Assembly (NCBI GenBank): GCA_041690515.1
Contig: JAWLHF010000056.1
Coordinates: forward strand, 1-21,180
Direction of reading: 5' to 3'
From: BRH-c25 sp041690515
GTDB lineage: Bacteria; Bacillota; Clostridia; Lutisporales; Lutisporaceae
Length of the DNA stretch: 21,180 nucleotides
A program made the position numbers and the translations under genes. Every line of letters begins with the position of its first letter. Positions within the stretch are counted from its first letter, which is position 1. The notes under the pieces were generated by a model. That model was not told where the DNA came from, searched no databases, and saw only the letters and a list, made by a program, of their open reading frames with translations. This document shows, piece by piece, positions 6,927-15,557 of this stretch.

Positions 6927-7769
6927 TTAGTATTTATCGCCTCCTAGTTCACCCAGAAGGCTGCCAAGGCCGCCGAGCATGTTGCCGCTGCTTCTGTCTT
7001 CAGGAGAGGATTTGGATACGTTCCTAAAAAGGGTTCTGGCCAATCCGGTTATGTTCATACTTTGAAGTATTACTTTTCCATTTCCGGAGAGATTAGCAAG
7101 GAAGAGCCCTTCTCCGCCAAACAAGAGGTTCTTGGCTACTTGCCCTACGCTTTTGCCAACCCACTCGACGTCGTATTGGATATTCTTGTCAAAGGCAACA
7201 AGAGCACCTGTGTCTATTTGTATCCTTCCGCCGTAATCAGCAGGGTTCAGCTCTATGAAGTTGCCGCAGGCACCTATGAAAAGTGTACCTTTGTCGCTGA
7301 ATTTTTCTAATATGAAGCCCTCGCCGCCGAACATTCCTGCACCGATCCTCTTTGTAAGGGCAATATCAAAATCTACTGTATTTTCTGCTGCTATGAAGCC
7401 GTCTTTCTGCACATACAGTTCGCCAACCTCTTCAATTTCAATAGCCTTAATCTCACCGGGAATTGTTTGAGCAAAAGTTACTATACCGCTCTGACCGTTT
7501 GTGACATTAAACACCTGAAAAGCGGCCGACTCTCCCGCAAGCTTCCTTTTCCCCACACTTACAGCCGTATCCATGAATTTGCCAAGGAGCCCGCCTCCGC
7601 CCTTTTCTTCAAAATGACCTTTTTTGTCGCTCACATTGAAGGATGTCTCGAAGTTTATGTTGTCAGTCTTCCATAAGAATTTGCCGGACTCGCTGTACAT
7701 AGTCTGGTTGGCGCCCAGCTCAACGACTATCTGCTGCATCGCATTACCGACTATTTTGTAATTAAGCAT
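6927..7769 (-). CDS. AIM24-family (TIGR00266-like) protein
   Basis: This 280-aa protein looks like the AIM24/DUF124 family: a beta-rich, glycine-studded trimer-like fold without catalytic motifs. Recognisable stretches are the MYSESGKFLW region near the start, FGGEGFILEKF in the middle and LFGGEGLFLANLSG further on, which repeat the family's F/G-rich strands. The Ser/Gly-rich tail (about 255-280) is probably flexible. Bacterial members have no settled role, and the name comes from a yeast mitochondrial protein. AAAGGTGGG lies six bases before the ATG. It is divergent from the nucleoside kinase gene and appears to be transcribed alone. Confidence 0.88.
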   Translation of the reverse strand: MLNYKIVGNAMQQIVVELGANQTMYSESGKFLWKTDNINFETSFNVSDKKGHFEEKGGGGLLGKFMDTAVSVGKRKLAGESAAFQVFNVTNGQSGIVTFAQTIPGEIKAIEIEEVGELYVQKDGFIAAENTVDFDIALTKRIGAGMFGGEGFILEKFSDKGTLFIGACGNFIELNPADYGGRIQIDTGALVAFDKNIQYDVEWVGKSVGQVAKNLLFGGEGLFLANLSGNGKVILQSMNITGLARTLFRNVSKSSPEDRSSGNMLGGLGSLLGELGGDKY

Positions 7770-7854
7770 ACATGACCCACCTTTCTTTTTATAGCACAGT
7801 GAATTTGTGCTTATAATATCCGTATAACCGATATGTAATTACTATATATATTCT

Positions 7855-7883
7855 ATAATAATCACTGCGATATTTAAATACAA
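7855..7883 (-). promoter_or_regulatory. candidate promoter of the AIM24-family gene
   Basis: On the minus strand TTGTAT (7883-7878) and TATTAT (7860-7855) are 17 bases apart. Confidence 0.5.
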
Positions 7884-7885
7884 AC

Positions 7886-7902
7886 TTTCTATATTATAGA
7901 AA
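7886..7902. promoter_or_regulatory. palindrome in divergent control region
   Basis: TTTCTAT-ATT-ATAGAAA is a perfect 7-bp inverted repeat placed just upstream of the AIM24-family promoter's -35 and between two divergent genes. It could be a regulator's operator, or just AT-rich chance. Confidence 0.4.
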
Positions 7903-7959
7903 AATATTACAATTATATATGGAAAGAGGATTTTCCTGAGGTTTTAACGAAAACTATCC

Positions 7960-8111
7960 TATAATGTATGGATAACATGAATTTTTCAGTCCTGCGAGCA
8001 TATTTAGCACCATTCTGATCCAATGGGGTTTTTTGGTGTCAAATATAAAGATGTATATATAAGTTGCTCAGGTGATGCCCATAATAATTTATGTTGATTG
8101 GAGGCGTGATT
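7960..8111 (+). promoter_or_regulatory. promoter -10 and structured leader of the nucleoside kinase gene
   Basis: TATAAT (7960-7965) has a weak -35. The roughly 140-base leader can fold: CCT(GC)GAGCA (7991-8000) pairs with TGCTCAGG (8065-8072), enclosing either CCATT/AATGG (8010-8014 with 8022-8026) followed by GGTTTTTT, or CACCA/TGGTG (8008-8012 with 8034-8038). The two inner stems exclude each other and the first looks like a small terminator. I cannot match it to a known riboswitch. Confidence 0.35.
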
Positions 8112-9776
8112 ATGCAAGATAAGGTACTGTTGACTTTTCCGCAGAATATCAGAAAAGAATATCCCAAAGGGACAAAGCTGCAGGAAATTGCAAAGGATTT
8201 TGCACAGGATTTCAAGTCAGATATAGTGGGGGCTATAGTAAATAATGAACTTAAAGAACTGTGGGTAGAGGTTCAGAAGGATTGCAGCCTACAGTTCATT
8301 GATAGAACTACCGCTTACGGCAACAGGTTCTATTCAAGAAGCGTGGCATTTCTGTTCATCATAGCCGCAAAAGAAGTCTTCAGAGGCTGCAGGGTTACTG
8401 TAGAGCATTCGCTGAATAAGGGACTTTATTGTGAGGTTCATAAGGGTGATCCTCTGACAGAGGACGATATTGCAAGGATAGAAGAGAAAATGCGAGAGCT
8501 TCAGAAGATGGATATTCCCTTTGAAAAAAGGAAGATAACAAGCGCTGAGGCTATTGAGATATTTGAGAGAACCGGTCAGCTGGATAAGGTCAATCTAATA
8601 AAGTATCGTAAGAAAAAACAGATAAATATATATAGCTGTTATGGCTATTACGACTATTTCTATGGGTATATGGTTCCTTCCACCGGATATCTGAAGCTTT
8701 TCGAGCTTAAGTATAACAAACCCGGACTTGTGCTCAGATTTCCGGAGAAGTCAGCACCAAATATACTGCCTGAATACATAGTGCAGAATAAGCTCTTCAA
8801 TATATTCAGAGAGTTTGAGAAATGGGGCAAGATACTGGAGCTGGAGAATATCAGTCATCTGAATGATGCAATAAAAAGCGGCAGGATAAATGAGCTTATA
8901 GCAGTGGCGGAAGGCCTTCATGAGAAGAAAATAGCACAGATCGCAGATATGATCTCAGCCCAGGGCAATAAGAAGCTTGTACTTATTGCAGGTCCTTCTT
9001 CGTCAGGAAAGACAACCTTTGCACAGCGTCTTTCAGTTCAGCTAAGGGTGAACGGACTGAAGCCGGTGCCAATATCGATAGATGATTTTTTCAAAAACAG
9101 AGTGGATACCCCTATTGGTGAAGATGGGGAGTATGACTTCGAAACCATAGACGCAATAGATATAGATACCTTTAATGATGTTATAATGAGGCTTATTAAG
9201 GGTGAAGAAGTAGAAATGCCTGTATTTAACTTCCATACCGGAAACAGGGAATGGAAGGGTAAGAAGCTTAAGATCAGCGAAGAGCAGGTGCTGGTGGTTG
9301 AGGGGATACATGGGCTGAATGAAATTCTAACCCAATATATTCCCAGGGAACAGAAGTTTAAAGTATATATAAGCGCTTTGACGCATCTTAGTATAGATGA
9401 CCACAACAGGATCCCCACATCAGATTTAAGGCTTATCAGGCGAATCGTACGGGATTTCCAGTTCAGATCTGCAGATGCTCTCTCTACAATAAAAAGGTGG
9501 GAGTCAGTAAGACGGGGTGAGGATAAATACATATACCCGTTCCAGGAGGAGGCTGACATAATGTTCAACTCGTCCCTTGTCTATGAGCTGGCGATGCTGA
9601 ACCAGGTGGCACTGCCACAACTGGCAAAGATAGACAACAGCGTTCCGGAGTATATTGAAGCCAAGAGGCTGACAAAATTCTTACAATATTTCCTTGAAGC
9701 GGATATGAATGCAATTCCTAGCAATTCAATTCTAAGGGAGTTTCTGGGGAAAAGCTGCTTCTTTGAGAAAGAGTGA
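8112..9776 (+). CDS. nucleoside kinase with TGS domain (uridine kinase-like)
   Basis: This 554-aa protein joins a TGS domain (about 3-62), a region like the second additional domain of threonyl-tRNA synthetase (about 63-200), and a C-terminal P-loop kinase of the uridine kinase/phosphoribulokinase family (about 285-490). The Walker A is GPSSSGKT (294-301), followed by the ISIDDFF strand typical of uridine kinases and by VVEGIHGLNE. It probably phosphorylates a nucleoside in the cytoplasm; the TGS part may sense a nucleotide or RNA, but this is not established. The start at 8112 has GGAGG (8100-8104) seven bases upstream; the ATG at 8091 lies upstream of that site. It is a single-gene unit with a GCAA-loop terminator. 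Confidence 0.9.
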   Translation: MQDKVLLTFPQNIRKEYPKGTKLQEIAKDFAQDFKSDIVGAIVNNELKELWVEVQKDCSLQFIDRTTAYGNRFYSRSVAFLFIIAAKEVFRGCRVTVEHSLNKGLYCEVHKGDPLTEDDIARIEEKMRELQKMDIPFEKRKITSAEAIEIFERTGQLDKVNLIKYRKKKQINIYSCYGYYDYFYGYMVPSTGYLKLFELKYNKPGLVLRFPEKSAPNILPEYIVQNKLFNIFREFEKWGKILELENISHLNDAIKSGRINELIAVAEGLHEKKIAQIADMISAQGNKKLVLIAGPSSSGKTTFAQRLSVQLRVNGLKPVPISIDDFFKNRVDTPIGEDGEYDFETIDAIDIDTFNDVIMRLIKGEEVEMPVFNFHTGNREWKGKKLKISEEQVLVVEGIHGLNEILTQYIPREQKFKVYISALTHLSIDDHNRIPTSDLRLIRRIVRDFQFRSADALSTIKRWESVRRGEDKYIYPFQEEADIMFNSSLVYELAMLNQVALPQLAKIDNSVPEYIEAKRLTKFLQYFLEADMNAIPSNSILREFLGKSCFFEKE

Positions 9777-9785
9777 TGAGGCGAC

Positions 9786-9813
9786 AAAAGCTGCAAGCAA
9801 TTGCAGCTTTTTT
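9786..9813 (+). terminator. terminator of the nucleoside kinase gene
   Basis: AAAAGCTGCAA (9786-9796) pairs with TTGCAGCTTTT (9801-9811) over a GCAA tetraloop and ends in a run of six T. Confidence 0.92.
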
Positions 9814-9913
9814 GTATGGAATTTCAGTTAAAAAGTTTTTTAATATTATTCGAAGTTTAGCAAAAAATATTATTGCAAAACCAAAAATAAAAAATATGGA
9901 GGAATAACGGCCT

Positions 9914-10696
9914 ATGAGAAAAAGATCAATTGTCGTACTCGCTCTAGTAATGGTTTTTGCATTAATGTTCACCGCATGTGCTGCCAGAAGACCGCTGCAG
10001 ACACCCGTGCAGCCTCGTCAGGATACGACAGGTCTTTATAACAACAACCGAGGTGTGGGTTCCGGAGCAGGCAATAATGCAGATATGGGCACCCGTACAC
10101 GGACTGGAGCGAATACCGGCAACTATAATGGGAACGGACCCAGCTCCAATGATCCATATGATTTAGGCTTTGGTGCAGGCAATAACGGAGCAAATGGTAC
10201 GGGAACTCCTTCCTACTATGGCGGATTTGGAGGTTACGGCGGATACAATAACGGCATGTATGGCGGATATGGAAATGACTATAGAAATATAGGAGGAGGC
10301 AATAATTCTCCTAACTTCGGTTTGAACAATACCGGATCACCAGTGAACCAGGCAGAAAGACTGGCAAGATCCTGTGAAGCAGTGCGTGGCGTTGACAGCG
10401 CTACCTGTGTCATATCCGGAAATACGGCTTATGTAGGAATTGATACGGATGGCGACCTTACCGGCAGAAACATTGCATATGGAAATGCCAATGATCTTGC
10501 GGCGGTAAAAAGTCAGTGCGCTCAGAAAGTAAAAGCAGCAAACCCACAGATTCAGACTGTTTATGTAAGTACGGATGCAAATTTCTTTGACAGACTCAGA
10601 AGAATATCCAATGGAACCAGAAACGGCAATGTTGTTGATAACTTCAGAAATGAGCTTAATGAGCTGGTAAGAGGGCTGACTCCGGAAAGACAGTAA
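9914..10696 (+). CDS. YhcN/YlaJ-type sporulation lipoprotein, Gly/Tyr/Asn-rich
   Basis: This 260-aa protein has a lipoprotein signal: a KR start, a hydrophobic core and a lipobox-like FTAC with Cys22. A long low-complexity linker (about 38-143) is rich in Gly, Asn, Tyr and Thr with GGYGG/GGYGN blocks. The C-terminal part (about 144-258) matches the YhcN/YlaJ family: AERLARSCEAVRGVDSATCV, SGNTAYVGID, then a helix with VKAANPQIQTVYVSTD. Members are found in the inner forespore membrane and spore cortex region of Bacillus. GGAGGA (9898-9903) precedes the ATG by ten bases. Transcription appears monocistronic; a sporulation sigma promoter is expected, but I could not point to one. Confidence 0.87.
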   Translation: MRKRSIVVLALVMVFALMFTACAARRPLQTPVQPRQDTTGLYNNNRGVGSGAGNNADMGTRTRTGANTGNYNGNGPSSNDPYDLGFGAGNNGANGTGTPSYYGGFGGYGGYNNGMYGGYGNDYRNIGGGNNSPNFGLNNTGSPVNQAERLARSCEAVRGVDSATCVISGNTAYVGIDTDGDLTGRNIAYGNANDLAAVKSQCAQKVKAANPQIQTVYVSTDANFFDRLRRISNGTRNGNVVDNFRNELNELVRGLTPERQ

Positions 10697-10726
10697 TAAG
10701 GAGATCGAGACTTCAAGGTTGATTAC

Positions 10727-10764
10727 AAAAATAGCGTTCCGCAATAATGCGGAACGTTATTTTT
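10727..10764 (+). terminator. terminator of the lipoprotein gene
   Basis: A stem of about 16 pairs (10728-10743 with 10748-10763, one G-T wobble, loop ATAA) with an A tract before and T tract after. It may work in both directions. Confidence 0.92.
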
Positions 10765-10991
10765 GATATAATACTAGTATGATATATAATATGAATTATA
10801 AGCTATGGATATAAGCGGATTTTTCTGCTATTATTACAGGGTCAGAGATTTCCAGGTTATTGCAGACCATTTCCGGAAATCTGAAGATATATTTTAGTCC
10901 GGTTTTGTTTGTGTTTTGTAATAATTAAGGTATTATTGGTTAATTTTTGATGACATAGAAATAATAGATATATGGTTCATACACATATTTG
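10765..10991. other. AT-rich intergenic region
   Basis: No gene, tRNA or convincing repeat is visible between the lipoprotein terminator and the promoter of the next operon. Confidence 0.6.
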
Positions 10992-11021
10992 TTTTCAGTT
11001 AATTATTATGTAGTATATAAT
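10992..11021 (+). promoter_or_regulatory. candidate promoter of the 11049-13397 operon
   Basis: TTTTCA (10992-10997) and a perfect TATAAT (11016-11021) are 18 bases apart, with the start expected near 11028. Confidence 0.5.
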
Positions 11022-11048
11022 TCATAATAAGCTTGGGAGGGAATGTCC

Positions 11049-11420
11049 ATGGGATCCGGCAACCCTTTTGACAATTTTCTGTCTTCCGCTGTTCCATTTT
11101 TCATATTCATTGTCCTTGCCATTGTTGTAATGATTTTTATAACATCCCTTGTGAAAGGCATAGGACAGTATTTCAGAAATAAAAGGCTGCAGGAAAGGCA
11201 CATACATGCAAAGCTGATAGCCAAACGTGTGCAAAACCGGGGAGGACATGGAAGCACTGATGATCATACCGGTTATTATGCAACCTTTGAAACTGAAAAG
11301 GGAGAAAGACTGGAATTCAATGTAGGAGGTCAATTTTACAGTATGAATACAGAGGGTGATGCAGGAATGCTCACTTATAGAGGAACAAGGTTTATGGGTT
11401 TTGAGAGAGAACAGTTGTAG
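11049..11420 (+). CDS. DUF2500 family membrane protein
   Basis: This 123-aa protein has one hydrophobic segment (about 16-36), a basic stretch (NKRLQERHIHAKLIAKRVQ) and a beta-rich domain with the DUF2500 pattern: YYATFETEKGERLEF, then GQFYSMNTEGDAGMLTYRGTRF split over two strands, ending GFERE. The family has no assigned function. The start at 11049 has GGAGGG (11036-11041) seven bases upstream; the ATG at 11043 would be too close to it. The next gene starts 13 bases after the stop, so the two are cotranscribed. Confidence 0.85.
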   Translation: MGSGNPFDNFLSSAVPFFIFIVLAIVVMIFITSLVKGIGQYFRNKRLQERHIHAKLIAKRVQNRGGHGSTDDHTGYYATFETEKGERLEFNVGGQFYSMNTEGDAGMLTYRGTRFMGFEREQL

Positions 11421-11433
11421 AAAGGATACTATT

Positions 11434-12450
11434 ATGGAAAACAGCATATTTGTCATTACCGCATCGGTGCAGTACCTCAATCAGTGTCTCAATGAGCTGC
11501 AGGAGCTTGATGGAAGCGTGCGAACAGTAAAGCTTACGGACAATGGAATAGCCATTATTGAAACAAAGCAGAATAAGAATGACTTCATACACAAAGTCAA
11601 GGCTAAAAGCCCGATATTTTTAAGGCATATGAATGCGGTGGACTACATACTGGATATAGCTGATGACGGACCTGAGAAAATAGCCGCTTCAGTCAGAGGT
11701 TACGCCGGGATTGTACCTGGCCGGAGGGTGGCTGTTCAAGTCAGGAAAGGCACAGGGGCATATTCCTATGGCCCAATGGATATAAAAAGAACTATTGATG
11801 GAGTGCTTGAGGATATTTTGGATGCAATTCCGGAGGTCAAGGAGCCGGAATTGATAATATCCATTATGATGTGCAGTGGAAAATGCTATATAGGACTCGG
11901 CTGTCCTGAGGATAATATCTCAGCATGGTCTGGGGGGATGATGCATTATAGAAAAAGTGAAGATGATATATCAAGAGCCAAGTTCAAGCTGATGGAAGCA
12001 ATAGAGGTATTTCATATAGATATGGGCGTGTATCATTCTGCACTGGATCTTGGAGCTGCTCCGGGGGGATGGACTTCGGTGCTTTTGGAGCATGGCCTTC
12101 AGGTTACTGCAGTTGACACGGGAGATATGGACGAAAGACTGTATAAGTATCCGGGCTTTAGATTCATAAAGAAAAATGTATCCGAGTTGGAGCTTGAGAA
12201 GGAGAGCTTCGACCTTCTTACTTCAGATATAAGCTGGAATCCTAAGAACACAGCCAGGCTTTTAGTAAAAGCTTCGGAATATCTGAAGGAGGGCGGCGCA
12301 GCTGTTGTGACACTGAAGCTTATGGGAGACAAGGTAAGAAGGACGATAAAGGAAGTACTTGCCATATATGAAGAGGCATTTGAGATACTTAAGATAAGGC
12401 AGTTGTTCCACAACAGGGATGAAGTTACCCTTTTCCTAATGAAAAGATAA
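11434..12450 (+). CDS. FtsJ-type 2'-O-ribose RNA methyltransferase (RlmM-like)
   Basis: This 338-aa protein has an N-terminal region (about 1-160) like the RlmM/THUMP-containing proteins, then a Rossmann methyltransferase domain (about 180-338). The SAM motif is LDLGAAPGGWT (204-214). The FtsJ catalytic K-D-K-E set is in place: Lys185 (or Lys183) in SRAKFKL, Asp265 in LLTSDISWNP, Lys295 in VVTLKLM and Glu330 in NRDEVTLF. It should methylate a ribose 2'-hydroxyl in RNA, most simply 23S rRNA as RlmM does; the exact site is inferred. AAAGGA (11421-11426) is seven bases before the ATG. It lies 13 bases after the DUF2500 gene and 29 bases before the next start. Confidence 0.85.
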   Translation: MENSIFVITASVQYLNQCLNELQELDGSVRTVKLTDNGIAIIETKQNKNDFIHKVKAKSPIFLRHMNAVDYILDIADDGPEKIAASVRGYAGIVPGRRVAVQVRKGTGAYSYGPMDIKRTIDGVLEDILDAIPEVKEPELIISIMMCSGKCYIGLGCPEDNISAWSGGMMHYRKSEDDISRAKFKLMEAIEVFHIDMGVYHSALDLGAAPGGWTSVLLEHGLQVTAVDTGDMDERLYKYPGFRFIKKNVSELELEKESFDLLTSDISWNPKNTARLLVKASEYLKEGGAAVVTLKLMGDKVRRTIKEVLAIYEEAFEILKIRQLFHNRDEVTLFLMKR

Positions 12451-12479
12451 ATGGGATAATGAGTAAAGGGAGTGAGGAA

Positions 12480-13397
12480 ATGAAAGCTGAAAGGTTAAGG
12501 ATAGGCAATACCATAGGACTTGTGGCTCCTGCAAGTCCATCTGATTCCAGAAAGGCGGAAAGGGCTATAAAATACCTTGCTGAAATGGGATATGGTGTCA
12601 AGGCTGGAAGATCGGTGTTCAGCAGCAGGGGCTATCTGGCCGGAAGGGATGAACTGAGGGCAGAAGATATCAACAGCATGTTTGCAGACGATGAGGTAAA
12701 GGCTGTTTTCTGTTTGAGGGGAGGTTATGGTTCGCAGCGTATACTGGATATGGTGGATTTTGAGCTTATCAGTAAGAATCCAAAGATATTCATGGGCTAC
12801 AGCGACATCACAGCCTTACTCATTGCTATCTATCAGAAATGCGGACTTATAACCTTCCATGGACCTATGGGCTGGGATTTTGCAGGAGGTCTCCCAAAAG
12901 CCACCAAGGCAGCGATGAAAAAAGCAATCGAATGCAATGAACCCATAGGGGAGGTTCCAAATCCCGAGATACCGAAGGTTGTTGCAGAAGGCAGAGCCAA
13001 AGGGGCTTTAGTTGGAGGAAACCTTTCGATAGTAGTGGCTTCTCTTGGTACACCATATGAAATTGACACAAAAGGCAAGATACTGTTGCTGGAAGATGTA
13101 TTCGAGGAGCCATACAGCATTGACAGGATGCTGACACAGCTCAGATTGGCGGGAAAGCTCAAGGATGCGGCAGGTATCGTACTGGGTGATTGGGGAGATA
13201 CAGAACCGAAAGAACCTGAGGAGAGTCTCAGTCTTGAAGAGGTTTTTGGGGACATTTTTGGGAATTTTGACAGACCGGTGCTGAAAGGCTACAAAATAGG
13301 GCACTGTAAGCCTAACCTTACGGTTCCTATCGGGGTTGAGGCGTGTATAGACACAGGAATGAAGAGCTTTAGAATTCTTGAAGAGGCAGTCAGGTAG
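12480..13397 (+). CDS. LD-carboxypeptidase (peptidase family S66)
   Basis: This 305-aa serine peptidase belongs to the S66 family (LdcA/MccF), which removes the terminal D-alanine from tetrapeptides in cell-wall recycling or cleaves related peptides. The catalytic triad is readable: Ser108 in MGYSDIT, Glu205 in LLLEDVFEEP and His275 in GHCKPN. CLRGGYG (78-84) is the conserved strand-turn near the site. No signal peptide is present, so it is cytoplasmic. The ATG at 12480 is chosen over 12459 because AAGGGAG (12466-12472) lies seven bases upstream. It is the last gene of the operon; no strong terminator was found after it. Confidence 0.92.
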   Translation: MKAERLRIGNTIGLVAPASPSDSRKAERAIKYLAEMGYGVKAGRSVFSSRGYLAGRDELRAEDINSMFADDEVKAVFCLRGGYGSQRILDMVDFELISKNPKIFMGYSDITALLIAIYQKCGLITFHGPMGWDFAGGLPKATKAAMKKAIECNEPIGEVPNPEIPKVVAEGRAKGALVGGNLSIVVASLGTPYEIDTKGKILLLEDVFEEPYSIDRMLTQLRLAGKLKDAAGIVLGDWGDTEPKEPEESLSLEEVFGDIFGNFDRPVLKGYKIGHCKPNLTVPIGVEACIDTGMKSFRILEEAVR

Positions 13398-13478
13398 CTC
13401 CGTGAACCGGGGAGCATATTTGGTGCTGTTTCAATCCTATTTGCTTATATAATGCTGATTTGCAGATAACGAAAAAAC

Positions 13479-13506
13479 TTGATAAAGGTAACAGGTATGT
13501 TATAAT
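13479..13506 (+). promoter_or_regulatory. sigma-A promoter of tig-clpP-clpX
   Basis: TTGATA (13479-13484), a 16-bp spacer, and TATAAT (13501-13506) preceded by TG to make an extended -10. The leader is about 120 bases and can form a hairpin near 13541-13568. No CtsR or CIRCE operator was seen. Confidence 0.8.
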
Positions 13507-13634
13507 ATAGAGGATTAAAGGAATTAAGCTTTCTAAACAGCAATGATAAAGTAATAGTTACTTCATTGTTTGGTTTTAGATATAAACAGCAGCAAAAGAT
13601 AAATTGCGTAATTACATAATTAAGGAGGAAGCAA

Positions 13635-14921
13635 ATGAGCTCAAAATTGGAGAAAATTGAAAACAATGTTGCGACATTGGAAATATCAGTATCACCGGAG
13701 AAGCTTGAGGAAGGCCTGATGAAGTCATATCTCAAGAATGTAAAGAAATTTAATATTCCCGGTTTTAGAAAGGGTAAAGCACCGAGAAAAATAATCGAGA
13801 GACATTACGGAGAAGCAATATTCTATGAGGATGCAATAAATATTGTCTGCCCGGATGCTTACGATGAGGCAGTGAAGGAGCATAATCTGGAGCCTGTTGA
13901 CAGGCCTGACATAGACATACTTGAGATAGAAAGCGGCAAAGGTTTGGTTTTCAAGGCTGAGGTTACTGTGAAGCCTGAGGTTGTATTGGGTCAATACAAA
14001 GGAATAGAAGCAGAAAAAAAAGAGTATAATGTAACTGACGAAGATGTAGACAAAGAAATAAATGCAATGAGAGAGAAAAATGCCAGATTAGTGGAAGTTA
14101 CAGACAGACCGGTAAATAATGGCGACATTACTATAATTGATTTTAAAGGGTTTGTTGACGATAACCAGTTCGAGGGGGGCACTTCAGAGAACCATAATCT
14201 TGAGATAGGCTCAGGACAATTCATACCGGGCTTTGAAGAGCAGCTGATAGGCGCAGAGCTTGGCAAGGAAATCGATGTCAATGTTCAATTCCCAGAAGAG
14301 TACCATAGTAAAGAGTTGGCAGGAAAACCTGCATTGTTCAAGGTTACAGTAAAAGAAATCAAGGAAAAGCAGCTGGTGGAGCTTGATGATGAATTCGCAA
14401 AGGATGTAAGCGAATTTGATACTCTTGAAGAATTGAAAGCGGATATCAGGAAGAAGAGAGAAGAAGAATCCAAGAGAATTGAGAAACAGCAGTACGAGGA
14501 TGAAGTGGTCAATAAGGTTGTGGAAAATGCAACCGTTGATATCCCTGAGGTAATGATTGATGCACAAGTGAATATTATGTTGAGGGATTTTGATTATCAG
14601 TTGAGATATCAGGGTCTGAACCTGGAGACTTATCTTAAATATATGAATATGGATATTGAAAAGCTCAAAGAGTCATATAAAGATGTTGCTAAAAACAGAG
14701 TCAAGAGTCAGCTGGTGCTTGAGAAGGTGGCTGAAGCTGAGGGTGTTGCAGCTACAGATGAAGATTTGGACGCAGAAATTGAAAAGACAGCAAAGCATTA
14801 TAATCAGGATATTGAAAAGTTCAAGAAAACCCTAAAAGAGGACGAAATAGAATATATAAAGGATGGCGTAATAATCCAAAAGACTATTGATTTCCTCGTA
14901 GAAAACAGTGTGGCAAAATAA
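13635..14921 (+). CDS. tig: trigger factor, ribosome-associated chaperone
   Basis: This 428-aa protein binds the ribosome next to the exit tunnel and shields nascent chains, with peptidyl-prolyl isomerase activity. The ribosome-binding signature GFRKGKAP is at 43-50 in the N-terminal domain. The FKBP-type domain spans about 155-243, with the GSGQFIPGFEEQLIG strand-turn at 192-206. The remaining C-terminal part (about 250-428) is helical and acidic, forming the chaperone arms. Length is normal. AAGGAGG precedes the ATG. It leads the tig-clpP-clpX unit, the usual order in Clostridia and many other bacteria, with 37 bases to clpP. Confidence 0.98.
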   Translation: MSSKLEKIENNVATLEISVSPEKLEEGLMKSYLKNVKKFNIPGFRKGKAPRKIIERHYGEAIFYEDAINIVCPDAYDEAVKEHNLEPVDRPDIDILEIESGKGLVFKAEVTVKPEVVLGQYKGIEAEKKEYNVTDEDVDKEINAMREKNARLVEVTDRPVNNGDITIIDFKGFVDDNQFEGGTSENHNLEIGSGQFIPGFEEQLIGAELGKEIDVNVQFPEEYHSKELAGKPALFKVTVKEIKEKQLVELDDEFAKDVSEFDTLEELKADIRKKREEESKRIEKQQYEDEVVNKVVENATVDIPEVMIDAQVNIMLRDFDYQLRYQGLNLETYLKYMNMDIEKLKESYKDVAKNRVKSQLVLEKVAEAEGVAATDEDLDAEIEKTAKHYNQDIEKFKKTLKEDEIEYIKDGVIIQKTIDFLVENSVAK

Positions 14922-14958
14922 GGATGATCAGCAATTCTAAGTCAGGAGGAGGATGCTT

Positions 14959-15543
14959 ATGAGTTTGGTACCTATAGTTGTTGAACAGACAAATAGAGGA
15001 GAACGTTCCTATGATATTTATTCAAGACTTCTTAAAGACAGAATAATTTTTCTGGGCGATGAAGTAAATGATGTTACAGCAAGTCTGGTGGTCGCACAGC
15101 TTTTGTTTCTCGAAGCTGATGACCCTGATAAAGAAATCAGCTTTTATATCAATAGTCCGGGAGGCTCGATAACAGCAGGTATGGCAATATACGATACAAT
15201 GCAGTATATCAAACCGGACGTATCAACCATATGCATAGGAATGGCCGCCAGCATGGGCGCTTTTCTGCTGGCAGCAGGAGCAAAGGGAAAGAGGTTCTGT
15301 CTTCCAAACAGCGAAGTCATGATTCACCAACCTTCCGGCGGAGCACAGGGTAAGGCGACAGATGTGGGCATATATGCTGAAAGACTGATAAAAAGCAGGA
15401 AGAAGTTGAACGAGATACTTAGCGAGAAGACAGGACAGCCGATAGAAAAGATCGAGAGGGACGTTGAAAGAGATTATTTCATGTCAGCAGAGGAGGCTAA
15501 GGAATACGGACTTGTTGATGAGATCCTTGTTAAGAGAAGGTAG
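14959..15543 (+). CDS. clpP: ATP-dependent Clp protease proteolytic subunit
   Basis: This 194-aa serine protease forms the double-ring ClpP14 chamber, fed by ClpX and other Clp ATPases. The triad is Ser98 (GMAASMG), His123 (MIHQP) and Asp172 (RDYFM). The start at 14959 gives the normal MSLVPIVVEQ N-terminus; the ATG at 14953 is inside the GGAGGAGG site. The gene ends 14 bases before clpX, so the two are translated from one message. Confidence 0.98.
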   Translation: MSLVPIVVEQTNRGERSYDIYSRLLKDRIIFLGDEVNDVTASLVVAQLLFLEADDPDKEISFYINSPGGSITAGMAIYDTMQYIKPDVSTICIGMAASMGAFLLAAGAKGKRFCLPNSEVMIHQPSGGAQGKATDVGIYAERLIKSRKKLNEILSEKTGQPIEKIERDVERDYFMSAEEAKEYGLVDEILVKRR

Positions 15544-15557
15544 AGTGAGGTGAAAAA

